Source: Tenebrio molitor
Lineage: Eukaryota > Arthropoda > Insecta > Coleoptera > Tenebrionidae
Reading direction: 5' to 3'
Length of the DNA stretch: 64,000 nucleotides
NCBI RefSeq assembly: GCF_963966145.1
Contig: NC_091053.1
Coordinates: 17,174,001 to 17,238,000 of the forward strand
The notes below the pieces were generated by a model that saw nothing but the letters and a program-made list of their open reading frames with translations, did not search any database and was not told the DNA's origin. Shown in pieces: positions 1-11,750 of this stretch. Each line of letters opens with the position of its first letter. Position 1 is the first letter of the stretch. The translations under genes and the position numbers were made by a program.

Positions 1-143
1 ATTAAATCAACCATTGAGGGTTGTGGAACTGGCAATTTCTTCACAAATATTTTGTCATCATAAGACAATGTATGAAATTTATTTACCAATAAATAGTTAA
101 TCAAATCGGCATTGGTACTCACTACATCTTTTACATTTGCCAT
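1..143 (-). CDS. N-terminal fragment of a ZMYM1/hAT-like transposase-derived protein (runs off window)
   Basis: An open frame starts with ATG (CAT at 141-143) and stays open to the window edge, giving 47 codons. The peptide starts MANVKDVVSTNADLINYLL and continues with a Tyr-Asp-Asp-Lys stretch and a Pro-rich LPVPQPSMVDL segment. The DDK...K.P.P layout reminds me of the region before the TTF-type zinc finger in ZMYM1/hAT-derived proteins, but too little is present to be sure. It lies head-to-head with the THAP relic at 835, about 690 bp apart. It may be one exon of a domesticated transposase or just a TE relic; the remainder lies to the left of this window. Confidence 0.35.
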   Translation of the reverse strand, partial: MANVKDVVSTNADLINYLLVNKFHTLSYDDKIFVKKLPVPQPSMVDL

Positions 144-364
144 TGTCGGTGTGTTTACCTACTTACCACTTACACTCACAATTTAAATAATACATACTAT
201 AATAATTAATAACAGATTAAACACACAAAACAGAAACAAAAGACGATACGTTAAACGGTTAGGAGCAGACGTGAATTTGAAATTAAGGAATTAAACTACG
301 CAAACGCAAACTCTAAGGTTCTCGATGATAAAATAAATAAGGTAGCGACAACTCATTGTTTTAC

Positions 365-404
365 GGGATGTTTGTATCGTGTCATGGGATGTTTGTATCG
401 TGTC
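365..404. repeat. Two tandem 21-bp units
   Basis: GGGATGTTTGTATCGTGTC occurs at 365-383 and again at 386-404, separated by AT. It is a simple two-copy duplication in the spacer between the ZMYM-like fragment and the THAP relic. Confidence 0.9.
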
Positions 405-834
405 GATTAACTTGCATATTGCATAGACTCCAAATTAAGTGAGATGGAAATATTGGCGCAACCGTTGTCGTTACCTTAGCCGTAGCCAACGTTAAATGAA
501 CTAGCCGTGCTCAAGTAAATTTGGCAACAATGCCCGCAGACCTAGGACCGAGTCAGTTTGTGCAGATTTGCATGTGTTTACACAGTGATCCTAACGTTTT
601 AACTTCAGAAAACTGTGTTTATTTCCAAAATTTTAAGCTACCAAGTTGTTTAAAAGTTGAAGGGAATTTAGTATAGAGTTTGCGAAATAAATTGTGGCAT
701 TTTCTTCTGGAATTAAAGCCGTCAACTTGATGGAAGTTAAATCGTGACAAACCTAACCTAACTTTTGTGTGTTAAACGAAATATCGTTGGTTCTAACTTC
801 TAACAGGTATTTAAAATTTAAATATTATTCAAAC

Positions 835-1411
835 ATGCCTAGTAGGTGTTGTGTAACAGGCTGTAAAAGTAATTACGACTCGTCTTTAAGAAATGCACAA
901 AACAATCGCGGTGTAAGCGTTTACAAATTTCCCAAAAATGTAGAGCGCAAACAGGCATGGTTAAAAGCAATCCCTCGAAAAAACTTCATCTTCAAGTGTG
1001 GTCTGTCAATTACATTTTAGTTCTGATGATATAATTCTATATGATAAACATTTGCAACCTGATGGAACCTGTAAACAATTGCTTTTAAAAAGCCCCAGAC
1101 TAAAAGATGCGGCTGTTTTTAGCGTGTTTCCAAATTTAGCGTCTTATCTATCAAAGCCAGCAATTAAAGAGAGAACAGATCCAGAGTTTAGGCGTGAAAC
1201 AATTTCTAAAAGGCAAAACGATGAAGTAGAGAATTTTATGAAAGCAGATATAATAAACAATTTTAATGATTTAATAACAACATTTGCAATCAAACTTAAT
1301 TTGAGTGGCTGGGGACATAAAATTGTTGAATTTGGTATATATTTTTTTACATTGAATTTTAATGATTCTTTAAATATTGAGACAAAAATTTATATTAATG
1401 AATGTCTTTAA
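835..1411 (+). pseudogene. THAP-domain protein relic (P-element-like), frameshifted
   Basis: The frame from ATG 835 begins MPSRCCVTGCKSN, the start of a C2CH THAP zinc finger (C-x4-C here), and continues with VYKFPKN and a conserved Trp (QAWLKAIPRKN). The second half of the finger, VVCQLHFSSDD (C-x2-H), lies in the next frame from position 998, so one base has been gained or lost between about 985 and 997. THAP fingers bind DNA and occur in P-element transposases and their host derivatives. The tail (a Trp-containing segment near 1300 and a YFF/IYI pattern to the stop at 1411) resembles the short region after THAP in insect P-like elements. An intron cannot be excluded, but no good GT-AG pair restores the frame. 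It is probably a dead element-derived gene. Confidence 0.7.
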
Positions 1412-3172
1412 GTAAAAGTTTTTATAAAAGGAGAAGAATTAACTCCTCAAGTTATTTAGTTACTTTTTACGAAGAATTTCTCTTATTGTGGATTAGGCCT
1501 ACTGGGTAAACCACAGTAAAAAAACGCATCTTGCACTCTACCTCTACGGTGATGACTGATGAAGAAAAGTGTGTAGCACAGCACCTTTGTTGTAAATATC
1601 TATTCTGTCTGTAAAAAAAGTTTGCTCCCCCTTTTACTTTTGTTACGAGCCGCTACTGCTGGACAGTGCAAAATTAAATATCATCAATTCTTCACTCCAT
1701 GAGAGTAAGATGGGAAGTGTAATAATCATCTAATTGTTACAATATTTTTTAGAATTAAGAAAAAAAAATAACACAGCTGCATGACCCCGGCGTTTGACCC
1801 CGAATTAGCTACCCCGCTTTTTTCTGTATGTGTCGTTCTGCCTCATTTACACCACGTTGAGGGTGTAAAGGAACCGAACTTTATTTTATGCTAGTTGGTA
1901 GATTATGAATTATTGTCCAGATGTTGCGGACTTTGGTGCATTCTTAGGATTAGGTAACTGCAGCTGTCTTAATTGGTTTTTTGCATGATATCGACCCCAA
2001 CGAAGGGTCTCAAGTTTGGTAATGGCCCGCCTATAAAGTGGGAGATTTTTGTGTATGAAAAACAGTTCAGAATTAAAGTTGGTTAAGGAAACAAGTCTTT
2101 GATTGCATTTTCTCCGATACGCCTTACACTTTATTTGAAGTTTGAGTTTCACTGGATCCTGACAGAGAAGTGAAAAGCTCAATATTAATTGATCAGAAGT
2201 GGGTTACATTATTTTTTCTTTAATAATTTATCAGAAGTGGGATACATTATTTTTTCTTTAATATAATAAACAATGTCAATTTATTGAGAACGTGTAAAAA
2301 CGCGCTTTTATGTTTGTTAGGCGCTCGATGTTCGGCGGTTCACCCGGTCCGCCAGTCGGAAAGATTGCGACGTTGCCTTTTTCTCAGCACGGCTAGTTAT
2401 TTAACGTTGGCTATGCCTTAGCAAACTCAGTTTAGCAGCGCCACAGCGCTGAAACAGCTGTCGGCCAAATTAACTTTTGCCGGGGTTGTGTGAAACGAGC
2501 TAAGCTATCCGTTACAAGTTAGAGCAACATAACTTAAGATTGGTGAGACGAGACAGCTGGACGTACTTCTGAGTGTATTCATCGTTTCAAAATCGCAGTG
2601 CAAAGATTAGTCTGTGTGCACTCGGCAAATACGTCACTGGCCGACCCTTCCCCTTCCTTGGCCGAATGTATTTATTACCTATTTAATAAACACTTGCCGC
2701 AGGAGCCTAGGAACGGCTTTGTCAATTATTGCCGTAGTTTTGTAAATATTCGTATGCATTTAATTTTTGTAATGGTGAAAAAATAACTTTAACTTCAATA
2801 TCTAATTTAAATTGGTCTTTACTGAGGCAATTAAAAAAAAAACGATGAAGGCGAACAGACATCATAATTTATGTTTAGTAGAATTTTGCGTTTATTAAGT
2901 GGATTTTTATTTACACACACATTTTTTTTTCAAAACTATCCTGGATGCATTTAGGTATTTATACTACATAATATGTGTATTTACAGCACTAACGGTACAC
3001 AGTACAATGTAATTAGGTATGAGACAGAAATGTAAATTGTAATTTAAGTTGTTATTTGTCTTTGAAGAAAAATAACGTAAACATTTTTTTATCAGAAAGT
3101 ATGAAAATAAAATTCGTAATTTTGTGTGGTACGGCCCGGCCGACTCTGCCGCCCCTAACGAGCCGTCACTGA
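1412..3172. other. Gene-poor spacer
   Basis: I see no convincing gene. A 90-codon minus-strand open frame at 1910-2182 has no recognisable motif. GC content rises locally at about 2320-2480. A 38-bp direct duplication sits at 2193-2265. The stretch ends where homology with unit copies B and C begins. Confidence 0.5.
2193..2265. repeat. 38-bp direct duplication
   Basis: TCAGAAGTGGGTTACATTAT and the following TTTTTTCTTTAATA are repeated back to back, with one T/A difference in the first part. It is a local two-copy tandem repeat. Confidence 0.85.
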
Positions 3173-4861
3173 TACCTACTATTAAATAAATTGTTAATAT
3201 GTATTAATAAATTAATCTACATATTTGATACAAAATAAATTTGTAATTTTTCCGGTTTAAGCCTCCGCTGCGCCTCGGCCAGAAAACCCAGAGTCGGACG
3301 AAAAAGATGCACTTTTTGTTTCTCAGAGGCGAAATCATTTACGGTGGCCTCTTATTTTCGTAATAACACAAAATTGACGGAGTATGAAAAACTCATTACC
3401 TGCACCCGGAAGTGTCACATATTTCGTGAAGCAGGACCATCAATGGACACGTCAGGAATTGTTCAAACAGTTGGGGATATAATGGAAAATGAAGCGATGA
3501 CTTGAATTACATAAGGATTTGCATCTTTATTCTTATCGAGCGGCTGCAATCCCAAAGCTTCTTCTGGCTGATTTAACGTTTACAGTTCAATGGATGTTTC
3601 TTAATGTAACAGTAGTCTTTATTTATAAAAAAAATAATGCTTAAAGAGTAGTGGCCATTTTTACTACCATGTGGTGCTGCCTTCCCCAAGAAGTCGAAAG
3701 CTCGATTCATTTTTTAGAAAGGGGCGTGTTCGAATTATTTTAATCATGTGGCAACTCAAATATCGAAACCATCTAGACTACCACTAAGGACAGCCTAAAA
3801 TAAAGTGTTCGCCAAAATTTGCAACAATGGAAATATTCTCTTTCCATTTGAGCTTTTCGAAGAAACTCGGACAGGTTTCCGATCATTTTCATTTTTCCAC
3901 CCCCTTCTGTTTGTGTTAGGGATGTAATAAAAAATAAAGCGAAAACTTGAATTACACAAAGATTTGTCCTTATCGAGTGACTGCAGTTCAAAAGCTTCTC
4001 CCAACTGATTTGGCGCAACGTTTACAATTCGTTGGATTTTTCTTAAAGTACATTGCTTTTAATTCTGAATTAACTGTATCCTAACTAATTTTTATTTTCA
4101 CTTAACGTCAAGGCAATACGGAAGAAATGTTAAGGGCATTGTTGCGGTCTTGTACCGCTGGAAAAGAATTGTTGGTTTTTAAATATTTAATCACTTCAAA
4201 ACAATAACATTAACAAAGTATAAATGATTCGATTGTACAAAAAATGGTTATGTCTTTTTGAATTGTCTGATTGATCTGATGTATCTGTTTTCTGTGGGAT
4301 GCGTCACGCTTTTAAGAGAGGGTGGTGGGGTGCGGTCCTCCCTGGTCAGGTACCTAAACTAACGGTACAGGTCGGTCCTGTACAGGCATTTTTGAATGAA
4401 TTGTAGGATGAGTAATTCCAGCAAGGTTATTTGCATGATGTTGCAACTTCTGGTTGCACTTATCGAACTCTGGTAATTTTCTCATAATAATCGTCTGGTA
4501 AGTCGTAAAACAGAGGTTATTTTTCTTCTACATTCCTGAGATGTAACAGTAATTTCCAGTAATAGTTAATAATATAGATGAGCTTAAAAGATGCGTTCGA
4601 GATATAAGAGATAATATTGAACCACTAAACAACAAGTTAATAGATATTAAAGAATATTTCCAATAGGCTGAAACGCAGAATAACAACATGATTTGAAACA
4701 GGGAGTGAGCGTATTAATAATAGCTTCCGTAATTAATTACGGAGTAAATAATAGAAACAAATGTTGTTAAAAAGTGTTTAATATTTAATTTATTATTTAA
4801 TTATTATGCTCAGGGGCTACAATGAGCCTTTTAATCTCGAGCATGAAATGTATTACTCTTT

Positions 4862-5067
4862 TTAAAATGGCATTAAGCGAAGAGAACCGCCCGTTTCATC
4901 ATCATAATCATCACAATCATCTAGTAGTTGCCTTTTAAGATTGAACATTGACTGACCTGCAAAAAATTAAAAAAATAAAAATTAGAAAACAAATATAAAA
5001 AGCATGATGCCTTATTACCATATGGAATGGCCACGACGATCAATAGAAGCAACGCCAACAACTTCAT
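4862..5067 (-). CDS. Small secreted peptide gene, copy A (two exons, 47 aa)
   Basis: Exon 1 is 5067-5019 and exon 2 is 4956-4862, joined across a 62-nt intron (5018-4957) with GT and a pyrimidine-rich TTTTTTGCAG acceptor. The product begins MKLLALLLLIVVAIPYG, a strong signal peptide. It continues QSMFNLKR, a short basic segment with a Lys-Arg site, then a 22-residue tail with one Cys, an Asp-rich core (DDCDDYDDE) and a C-terminal LRLMPF. A TATA-like ATAAAAGC lies about 40 bp upstream of the ATG, and AATAAA follows the stop within about 70 bp. I recognise no family; the layout suggests a processed secreted peptide. Copy B is identical in coding sequence; copy C keeps exon 1 but has a different exon 2. 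Coding status is inferred from signal peptide, splice sites and conserved architecture. Confidence 0.65.
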
Positions 5068-6304
5068 GATGAGGACTTGTGAGCTGCAATTTTTTCGGAA
5101 AGCTTTTATTGTAGAATATTGTCGCATGAGATCCGACGAAATTCACTAAGCTAGCAGCAAAATACGAATCATTAAAATAATACAAACACACTTTTTTGGA
5201 ACTGCAGGTTTTTTTTATAATTTACAGTTTAATAGATGATTGTCAGGAATATAATCTATTATCGAACACCTACTCATAATAGGAATGTTACGGTTGTAAT
5301 TGCATCAAATTAATAATATCCACCATTACTTACTAGTGAGAAAATTATAAAATGTCATGGAGAAATAGTTGTTATAGTTTTTTTGTGAGTTGCACAACCA
5401 AACATTAATAAAATAAAACACAACTTACGGTAACAACTAATCTAAGGTTTATTTATCATTTTTAAAATAACGTATGAAATGATTTTTCGTTATCGGTGTC
5501 AAAAAATTCACTCGTTCAATACATAACTATATACGTAATAGGCGTCTTGGTGTAAAAGACCTATTCAAGCACAAAAAAATACTCACTTCACGCACTTAAT
5601 ATAAAAATAACTATTATCTACGATCATCAGATAAAAGCAACATTATTGATGTGAAAGCTCTACTCTAAATCGTCATTTAATCCATCAACAAATTAAAAGA
5701 GAGCTTTTATTGGTTCCCAGCCATGGATAAAATTAACAGGCTCTTTTATCCATCGGGATTTGAACCATTCAAAATTAGAAATATTGGGATTTTTATTTTT
5801 CCACCATAGTCAAGTTGACATCAGTTTACAGTAACTGTAGCAACATAACCAAATACAAGAACGTAGCCATGGTAACAAAACGAACATTAACATTTAAAAA
5901 ATAAAAAATATTAAACTAAGAATTTGTTTTGATTTTTGTGTAGGTATACAATGGGTCAACTCATGTTAGAAAATAATGAGAAAAATAATAAAAAATTTCT
6001 ATACCTCTTTCAGTTTTATACAGGGTGTTTTCGAAGTTGAGGCGTTCCTTTTAACATGTGATAGTATGCGTTGTTCTAAAGAGTTTTAGCCAAAATCACC
6101 TTAATAAAATGTGTACGGCAATGAAGATACAATAAGTTAATTTTTTTTGAAATTTTTGAAACCGGTCCTGCTCAAATTTGCGCTGATTTGTGAGAAATTA
6201 GAATTGACAAAAAAAAATCACATGAGCATGGACGTTAACCAAAAATACTGTCAGAGTTGTCATCTAATTAGTCGGAATGGCTTTATCATCACTCACAGAT
6301 ATGT

Positions 6305-6541
6305 ATGTTATTATTATTATTATTTGGTATGTTGGTTAACAGGTTGTACACCCAAACAAAAACCAACAGTAAACAGCGTTATACAATGCAACAGCTCAAA
6401 AAGCGACTGTGTACATACCCGTTACGGGAAACGCTCAATTAAACCTCTGAAATGTAGGTAATCAATCTCTTAAATTGTCCAAGACTAATCACAAAAATAT
6501 CGCACTCACTAAAAATACACTACACAAATACACTATAAAAT
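6305..6541 (-). mobile_element. TAA-tailed short retroelement insertion (copy A only)
   Basis: Copies B and C read straight through ACAGATATGTTGCTGATG, whereas copy A has 237 bp inserted between two ATATGT repeats (6299-6304 and 6542-6547), a 6-bp target-site duplication. Read on the minus strand, the insert ends in AAATAATAATAATAATAA, a (TAA)n tail as in the other retroelements here. I see no RT reading frame, so it is a SINE or a 5'-truncated LINE. Confidence 0.7.
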
Positions 6542-6543
6542 AT

Positions 6544-6669
6544 ATGTTGCTGATGTATGGGCAATGTTACCACGTTATCACTGTTATCAGAATGCAGCTG
6601 CGGCGTCCGGAGAGTACGCAGAGCGGTTTCCAAAAAAACACCATCTTGGGCCAAGTCAGAAAAAAATGA
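6544..6669 (+). pseudogene. DUF4817-like transposase N-terminal fragment, copy A
   Basis: The frame reads VADVWAMLPRYHCYQNAAAA, then SGEYAERFPKKHHLGPSQKK. This matches the pattern Y-x-N-A-A-x-A-x-x-Y-A-x-R-F-P-x-x-x-H-P of the helix-turn-helix segment that starts many insect mariner-like transposases (DUF4817). The rest of the transposase is missing from copy A but persists in copies B and C downstream of the R4 material. It is broken upstream by the 6305-6541 insertion. Confidence 0.6.
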
Positions 6670-7164
6670 TTCTTCTAATGATTTGAAGTATGTAATTTGT
6701 TCTTTTTTCTTTTTCGTTTTTTTCTCTTCTTCTGTCGTTACTAGGTACTATCGATGTAACTGATTTTTCTTTTGTTTGGGACATGTGTAATAATTACTTA
6801 TGCAACGAGTTTCTGAGTAAATTGGGCTTTTCTAATTGCCCGAGGGACAAGATTAAAACACGAGCGTAGGGAGGGTTTTAAGGCCCAGAAACGAGTTGCA
6901 TACAAAATTTTATTGTTTGAAACGACGTCCCTGAAGCTTCCAAATCTTTTAAAAATGATTTCACATTTACTTTTGACAGTTTTGACAATTTTTTTAAGAC
7001 CCGTCAGAAATGTAACGTTAAATGTGTTGTCTACGGCAACGGTTCGTTATCTGCTCATTTTGCTTTAGGGCAGTTAAGAGCCAGTTTACAAAGGAAAAAA
7101 ATGAGAATTTACGACAGTTGAAAACAATAAATACATTTATTTGTATATTAACACGAATAAACAG

Positions 7165-7225
7165 TCCCTCCGCCACCCGGCGGCACGGCAATTTTGCCGG
7201 AGTACATACACTATTACGGATATTA
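7165..7225 (-). mobile_element. R4/Dong 3' end, separated from its body by an insertion
   Basis: CCACCCGGCGGCACGGCAAT and the hairpin CCGGCGGCACGGCAATTTTG begin the 3' UTR of the minus-strand R4/Dong element. The same sequence sits next to the R4 bodies at 47433 and 60970. Here it stops at TA (7224-7225), where the TIR element at 7226-12411 has been inserted; the R4 body resumes at 12414. Confidence 0.8.
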
Positions 7226-7656
7226 TACTTGGCACGGAAAAAATACGTTATGGCCCTCAATATTGCTCATATTCGTTGTACGCAAACGCGTAAAATCGTG
7301 CAAGAAAAGTGCTCCGTGGTTTTTTGAACTTTGATGTGGTTTACTGATCCCAATTTTCAATAATTTTGGACTCATCTTGAGTCTAAGAGGCTGCTCTCCT
7401 CGTCTGGTTAGTTGGTTTCCAACTTGTTGGACTATACGGTGAGTTTGTTCCAATTTATTGTTTAGTTTTGTGAAGTTTCGGCTGTATTGGCTTATCGCAG
7501 ACTTTTTTGCTAAACTAGCTGAGGCCGGCGACTATCAAGCGTTTTTGCTTAAGGTTCGCTGACCCACATTGATCGGCTGACTGTGCGTGTTTGTTTATCT
7601 CCTCCTATTTTTTCTTTCTCTCCTCTCGTTATACTATAGCATGTTCAATTTCTAAC

Positions 7657-8657
7657 ATGGTTAGATGCAAGAAATGTAATCGTAACATTGGGAGTGCTAC
7701 ATATGTCTCCTGCAAGCAATGTGCTTTAAACTTTCACATTCATTGCGTAGGCATTGATGATGATACATTCGACTTAATGGAGAAAGAGGGAACATGTACA
7801 TCATGGAAATGTAGATCTTGTGTAAAAAAATCAACCCCACTGGTAGACGGAGCGTGCTCCCTTGATAACATAATTTCTGACAACTCTCAATCTATTCATA
7901 TGCCTTCTGATCGGTTACAGGAATTAATAGAGGTTATAATTCAGAATCAGTTAGCTGGCTTAGTGGGTAGGGTTGCCGAAATGCAGGCAAAAATAGATAC
8001 TCTGTGTACTGAAAATAAGCAGCTTCGCAATGAAATAGTTAATCTCAATAAAACTGTACGAAAATGTGTTATCCAAGATACTAGTCTGCAGACGAGTGAT
8101 GCTAGAGCCTCTTATGCCGAGACCCTAGTGAAAAATTCTCAAAATACAATAATTATAAAACCTAAGGACAAAACTCAATCTGTTAATAAGACTAAATCTG
8201 ATGTATTGATTAACCTTAGCTCTGTTGAGTCGGCAGCAAATATCAGCAAAGTTAAAAATCTCAGAGACGGTGGTGTGATGCTTGGTTGTGGGGATGCGGG
8301 AAAAATCAAGCAACTGACGAAAGATAGGCTATCAGCGGCCTAGTAGGTTTGAATGGCTGTTCTATTTATAGTGCGATTGAGGTTACTAGATGTTTCACTT
8401 GTAATGGCTTTCACCACTCCTCCAGAAATTGTAAACATAAGGTGATTTGTCCTCGCTGTTCCAAAAATCATGATGTACATGACTGTAAAGAGGAAACCTT
8501 GACTTGTGTTAATTGTGTAAACCTTCGAGCGAAAGAAAATTCTGAAAACTCTGAATTAATTGCCGTAGATCATGCTGCCTGGGACTATAAGAATTGCCGT
8601 GCATATGAGCTGGTAGTCGACAAACTTAAAAAGGATTTATTTGGTGTCTCCTTATAG
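7657..8657 (+). pseudogene. Retrotransposon ORF1: PHD finger, coiled coil, CCHC knuckles (frameshifted)
   Basis: From ATG 7657 the protein begins MVRCKKCNRNIGSATYVSC, a PHD-type zinc finger (CxxC...CxxC...HxxC...CxxC, ending WKCRSC). A Leu/Glu/Lys/Asn-rich stretch at about residues 90-140 looks like a coiled coil. The frame stops at 8341-8343, and the C-terminal part continues in another frame to 8657 with CFTCNGFHHSSRNC and CPRCSKNHDVHDC, two gag-type zinc knuckles. ORF1 proteins of this kind bind element RNA and help target-primed reverse transcription. I chose 7657 over the ATG at 7591 because the finger starts there. The frameshift near 8330-8345 makes this copy defective. Confidence 0.8.
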
Positions 8658-8675
8658 CAGACTCCCCTGTCCCAC

Positions 8676-11590
8676 ATGTCTCATTCTAGTCTTGATGTCA
8701 CTTCCGAATCTGTCAGTTCCCTTAGATTAGCGTCAAAAAACTTTGTGCTCTATTATCAAAATGTTAGAGGTCTTAACTCTAAGCTACAGGATATTCGCTT
8801 GTCATCTAGTTCAGCTCCGTATGACTGTATAGCCCTGTCGGAGACTTGGCTGTCTGAATCTGTTTTGGATGGTGAGGTACTAGACTTGGATGCATATAAT
8901 CTATTTAGATGTGATAGAAATTTTTCTGCCTGCGGTAATAGAAGGGGAGGTGGTGTTTTGCTGGCAGTGAGAAGGACCATCAGGGCTGTTTGCCTTCACA
9001 TTAATGAACTTGATGACTCTAGGATGCCTAAACATGTTGATATCTTGCTGGTCAGAATTTTCCTAGATAGCTGCTCCGTCATTATTTGCCTAGTGTACAT
9101 TCCTCCGGCTTGTAGAATCGACGACTATATAGTTCTCTTTGACTCCCTTATGGCAACTGATATGTTATTTGATAATAATCTATTAATCATAGGTGACTTT
9201 AATATGCCTGATTTCCTAACTTTATCACAATCGCGGGGTTATGCAACAACATCCTCCATATATACACATTTTTCTCGCTTTTTAGATTTCTTTAATATGA
9301 GGCAGTTTAACGAAATTGTGAATAATATTGGCAGGTTGCTAGACTTAGTTATGTGCAATAAGTCCTGCCGTGTTGCTAAAGCAGACGATGTCCTTGTTCC
9401 GGAAGACAACTACCACCCGGCACTGGAGATAACTACGAGCTGGACGGAAGACACTCATAGCTTTCCGACTTTCTCTTCTTTGAACTATAACTTTAGAAAA
9501 GCAGACTTTTATAGTCTATATATTGAGTTGTCTAGTATAGATTGGTCGTTTCTAGAACAAGCATATGAAACTGAGAGTGCTGTCGATTTGCTTTATCAAA
9601 GGTTATACTCAGTTTTTGATAAACATATTCCGAGGAGGGGTGGGTCTCTTGGTACGTATCCTGCTTGGTTTGACAGGGAACTGATATACTTAATAAGGAG
9701 GAAGTATAAGGCATGCAAAGATATAAGCGTTCAGAACGAATTCATGCCTACAATATTTTTAAACAACTCAGAGCCGAGGTTAAGGTGAAAGAAAGACACG
9801 CATACAATAATTACGTGAATAGGATGAGCGCCAGTGTCAAAGCTAATCCGAAATACTTTTGGAGTTTTGTGAACTCGATAAAAAAATCCACCTCAATTCC
9901 AGACGTCATGAATTATGATGGGTCTATATTAAAAGATCCTAAAGATATCGTAGATAAGTTTGCTGGGTACTTCTCGAAATCATTTATGGTAAATAATAAA
10001 AATCAACAATCTAATCAACGTCCTACTGAACTTGTGAACAAAAACGTGTTATACTTAAACGATATATCTGATGATGATGTACAAAAAGCTATAAAAAAGC
10101 TGAAAAATAGTCAAACGGCGGGCCCTGACCAGATACCCTCTTTTTTACTATGTGACTGTAAAACAATTTTCTCAAGTCCCCTAAAAATAATCTTTAATCT
10201 TATTGTTAAAACTTCCGTGTTTCCAGCTAAGTGGAAGGAATCTCGACTCTGCCCAATATTCAAAAATGGTGATAAATCTGATATAACCAACTATCGGCCA
10301 ATAGCAATAATCAACAACTTTGCTAAAATTTTTGAATTTATTCTGTTTGAAAGAATATATCACCACATATCGTCAAAAATCTCTGTTAACCAGCATGGCT
10401 TTATGGCTCGAAGATCTACCGTCACTAATTTGGTTTCCACCACGCAATTTTTGTGTGAAAGTTTGGATGCGCACGGGCAGGTTGATGTTATATATATGGA
10501 TCTGTCCAAAGCATTTGATCGCGTGAATCACAGGTTACTGCTTTATAAATTAGATGATTTCGGTTTGTCCGATGGGTTGATTTTGCTCATTGAGTCATAT
10601 CTTCAGGAAAGGGTTCAGTTTGTTCAATATAGAGGCTTCAAATCGGAATCTTTCTCTCAAACTTCAGGGGTTCCTCAGGGTTCTGTCCTTGGACCCCTGT
10701 TTTTTAATATATTTATCAATGATCTGACCTCTTTATTAAATGAAAATTTTCAAATGTATGCTGATGATTTGAAGATTTATCGTACAGTTTCGACACTTGA
10801 TGATTGTTCTAGGTTACAGAAAGATCTTGACATCATTCAAAAATGGTGCAATGACAATGATCAGCTAATCAATACTAAGAAGTGCTATGTGTTGACTTTC
10901 TCAAGGAAGTTAGACAAGATTATTTGTGACTACTGGATAGGTGGGGTAAAGATACTGCGTGCTACTGAGTTCAGGGATCTTGGAGTTGTGTTCGATTGTG
11001 GTCTCACTTTTCGCAATCATATTGAATATGTGACATCTGCTGCCTACAAATCTCTGGGTTTTGTTCTTCGTAACAGGAGATTATTCCATAGTGCTGAGGC
11101 AATTGTATCGCTTTATAAGGCTTATGTGCGATGCAAATTGGAGTATGCTGGTATTGTTTGGTCACCAATATACAATAACCACACCTGGGCCTTGGAGAAG
11201 ATTCAAAGACATTTTGCTAAATTTTTGGTATTTAATGAAACTGGTCAATACCCACCTAGGGGACTTCAGCAGGAAACCCTTTTAGAATGTGTTCAGCTTC
11301 ATTCATTAGCGAGTAGACGGGATTTTGCTAAAATCAAATTTCTGTCGGATGTCCTCAGCTTTTCTGTTGAATGCCCCTACCTTTTGTCAAAGCTTCTTAT
11401 TAAGGTTCCTGCTTTTAATTGTAGAAGATGTGAAGTTTTTGAACTAAGATCTGCGAGGACAAATATTCTACTAATGTCACCGTTATACCAGATGGTTAAC
11501 AGCTGTTCAACCAAAGCTGACTCCAATAAAATCGACATATTCTTTACAAGACCCTCTGAACTCAGGTCTGTCCTGACATATGCCTCTTAA
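8676..11590 (+). pseudogene. Retrotransposon ORF2: AP endonuclease and reverse transcriptase (one frameshift)
   Basis: The first part (8676 to about 9715) is an apurinic-type endonuclease: YYQNVRGLNSK at the start, SETWLSES (catalytic Glu), GGGVLLAV and GDFNMP follow. The frame shifts by one base near 9713-9722 (YKAC then KRYKRSERIHAYN). The remainder, to 11590, is a reverse transcriptase with NYRPIAI, DLSKAFDRVNH, SGVPQGSVLGPL and the catalytic YADD at 10757-10768, then a thumb region and a C-terminal segment. It nicks target DNA and copies the RNA in place. Apart from the single shift the frame is open over about 970 codons, which argues for recent insertion. The stop at 11588-11590 is followed by the 3' UTR and TAA tail. 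Confidence 0.9.
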
Positions 11591-11730
11591 TATAGCAAGA
11601 ATATATATAAGCTGGCAGTAAGTGTGATTCCTAATGGGAGAGTAGTATCATGCTGCTACTCATTCCACTTACTGCCTAACTAATGATAGCTTGCCTGTAA
11701 TTAGGTCATTACCTGTTGGCAAGCTTAACT

Positions 11731-11750
11731 AAATAATAATAATAATAATA
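11731..11750 (+). repeat. (TAA)n tail of the CR1/Jockey-like element
   Basis: About seven TAA repeats directly follow the retrotransposon 3' UTR. The SINE starts immediately afterwards, so the SINE may have inserted into, or been joined to, this microsatellite. Confidence 0.85.

Larger units (their letters stand above)
3173..7164 (+). repeat. Repeated unit, copy A
   Basis: From GATACCTACTATTAAATAAA to the R4 3' end at about 7165, this stretch aligns in order with 42835-47432 (copy B) and 53622-59423 (copy C). Within the unit, 3465-3620 and 3915-4050 are themselves diverged duplicates. Copy A alone has a 245-bp insertion at about 4139-4383 between direct GGCATT repeats, and a 237-bp TAA-tailed insertion at 6305-6541. 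It lacks about 70 bp before 5517 that B and C keep. It carries the secreted-peptide gene (4862-5067) and a DUF4817-type transposase fragment (about 6544-6669). Confidence 0.9.
7450..11750 (+). mobile_element. CR1/Jockey-group non-LTR retrotransposon, nearly complete
   Basis: Two ORFs in the order gag-like (7657-8657) and endonuclease-RT (8676-11590), a 160-bp 3' UTR and a (TAA)n tail at 11731-11750 define the element. The 5' boundary is not certain; it lies between the left TIR (7251) and about 7600. There is one frameshift in each ORF and little other decay, so the copy is fairly young. No RNase H or restriction-type endonuclease is visible, which sets it apart from the R4/Dong elements in this window. 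Assignment to CR1 rather than Jockey is by eye. Confidence 0.85.

Noticed and set aside
1910..2182. 90-codon minus-strand open frame
   Set aside because: No motif, no paralog in the window and no convincing promoter or splice context; I kept it only as a note in the spacer entry.
3773..4018. 81-codon minus-strand frame conserved between copies A (3773-4018) and B (43585-43830)
   Set aside because: It has no signal peptide or domain, is disrupted in copy C, and overlaps an internal duplicate of the unit. Conservation follows from the segmental duplication alone.
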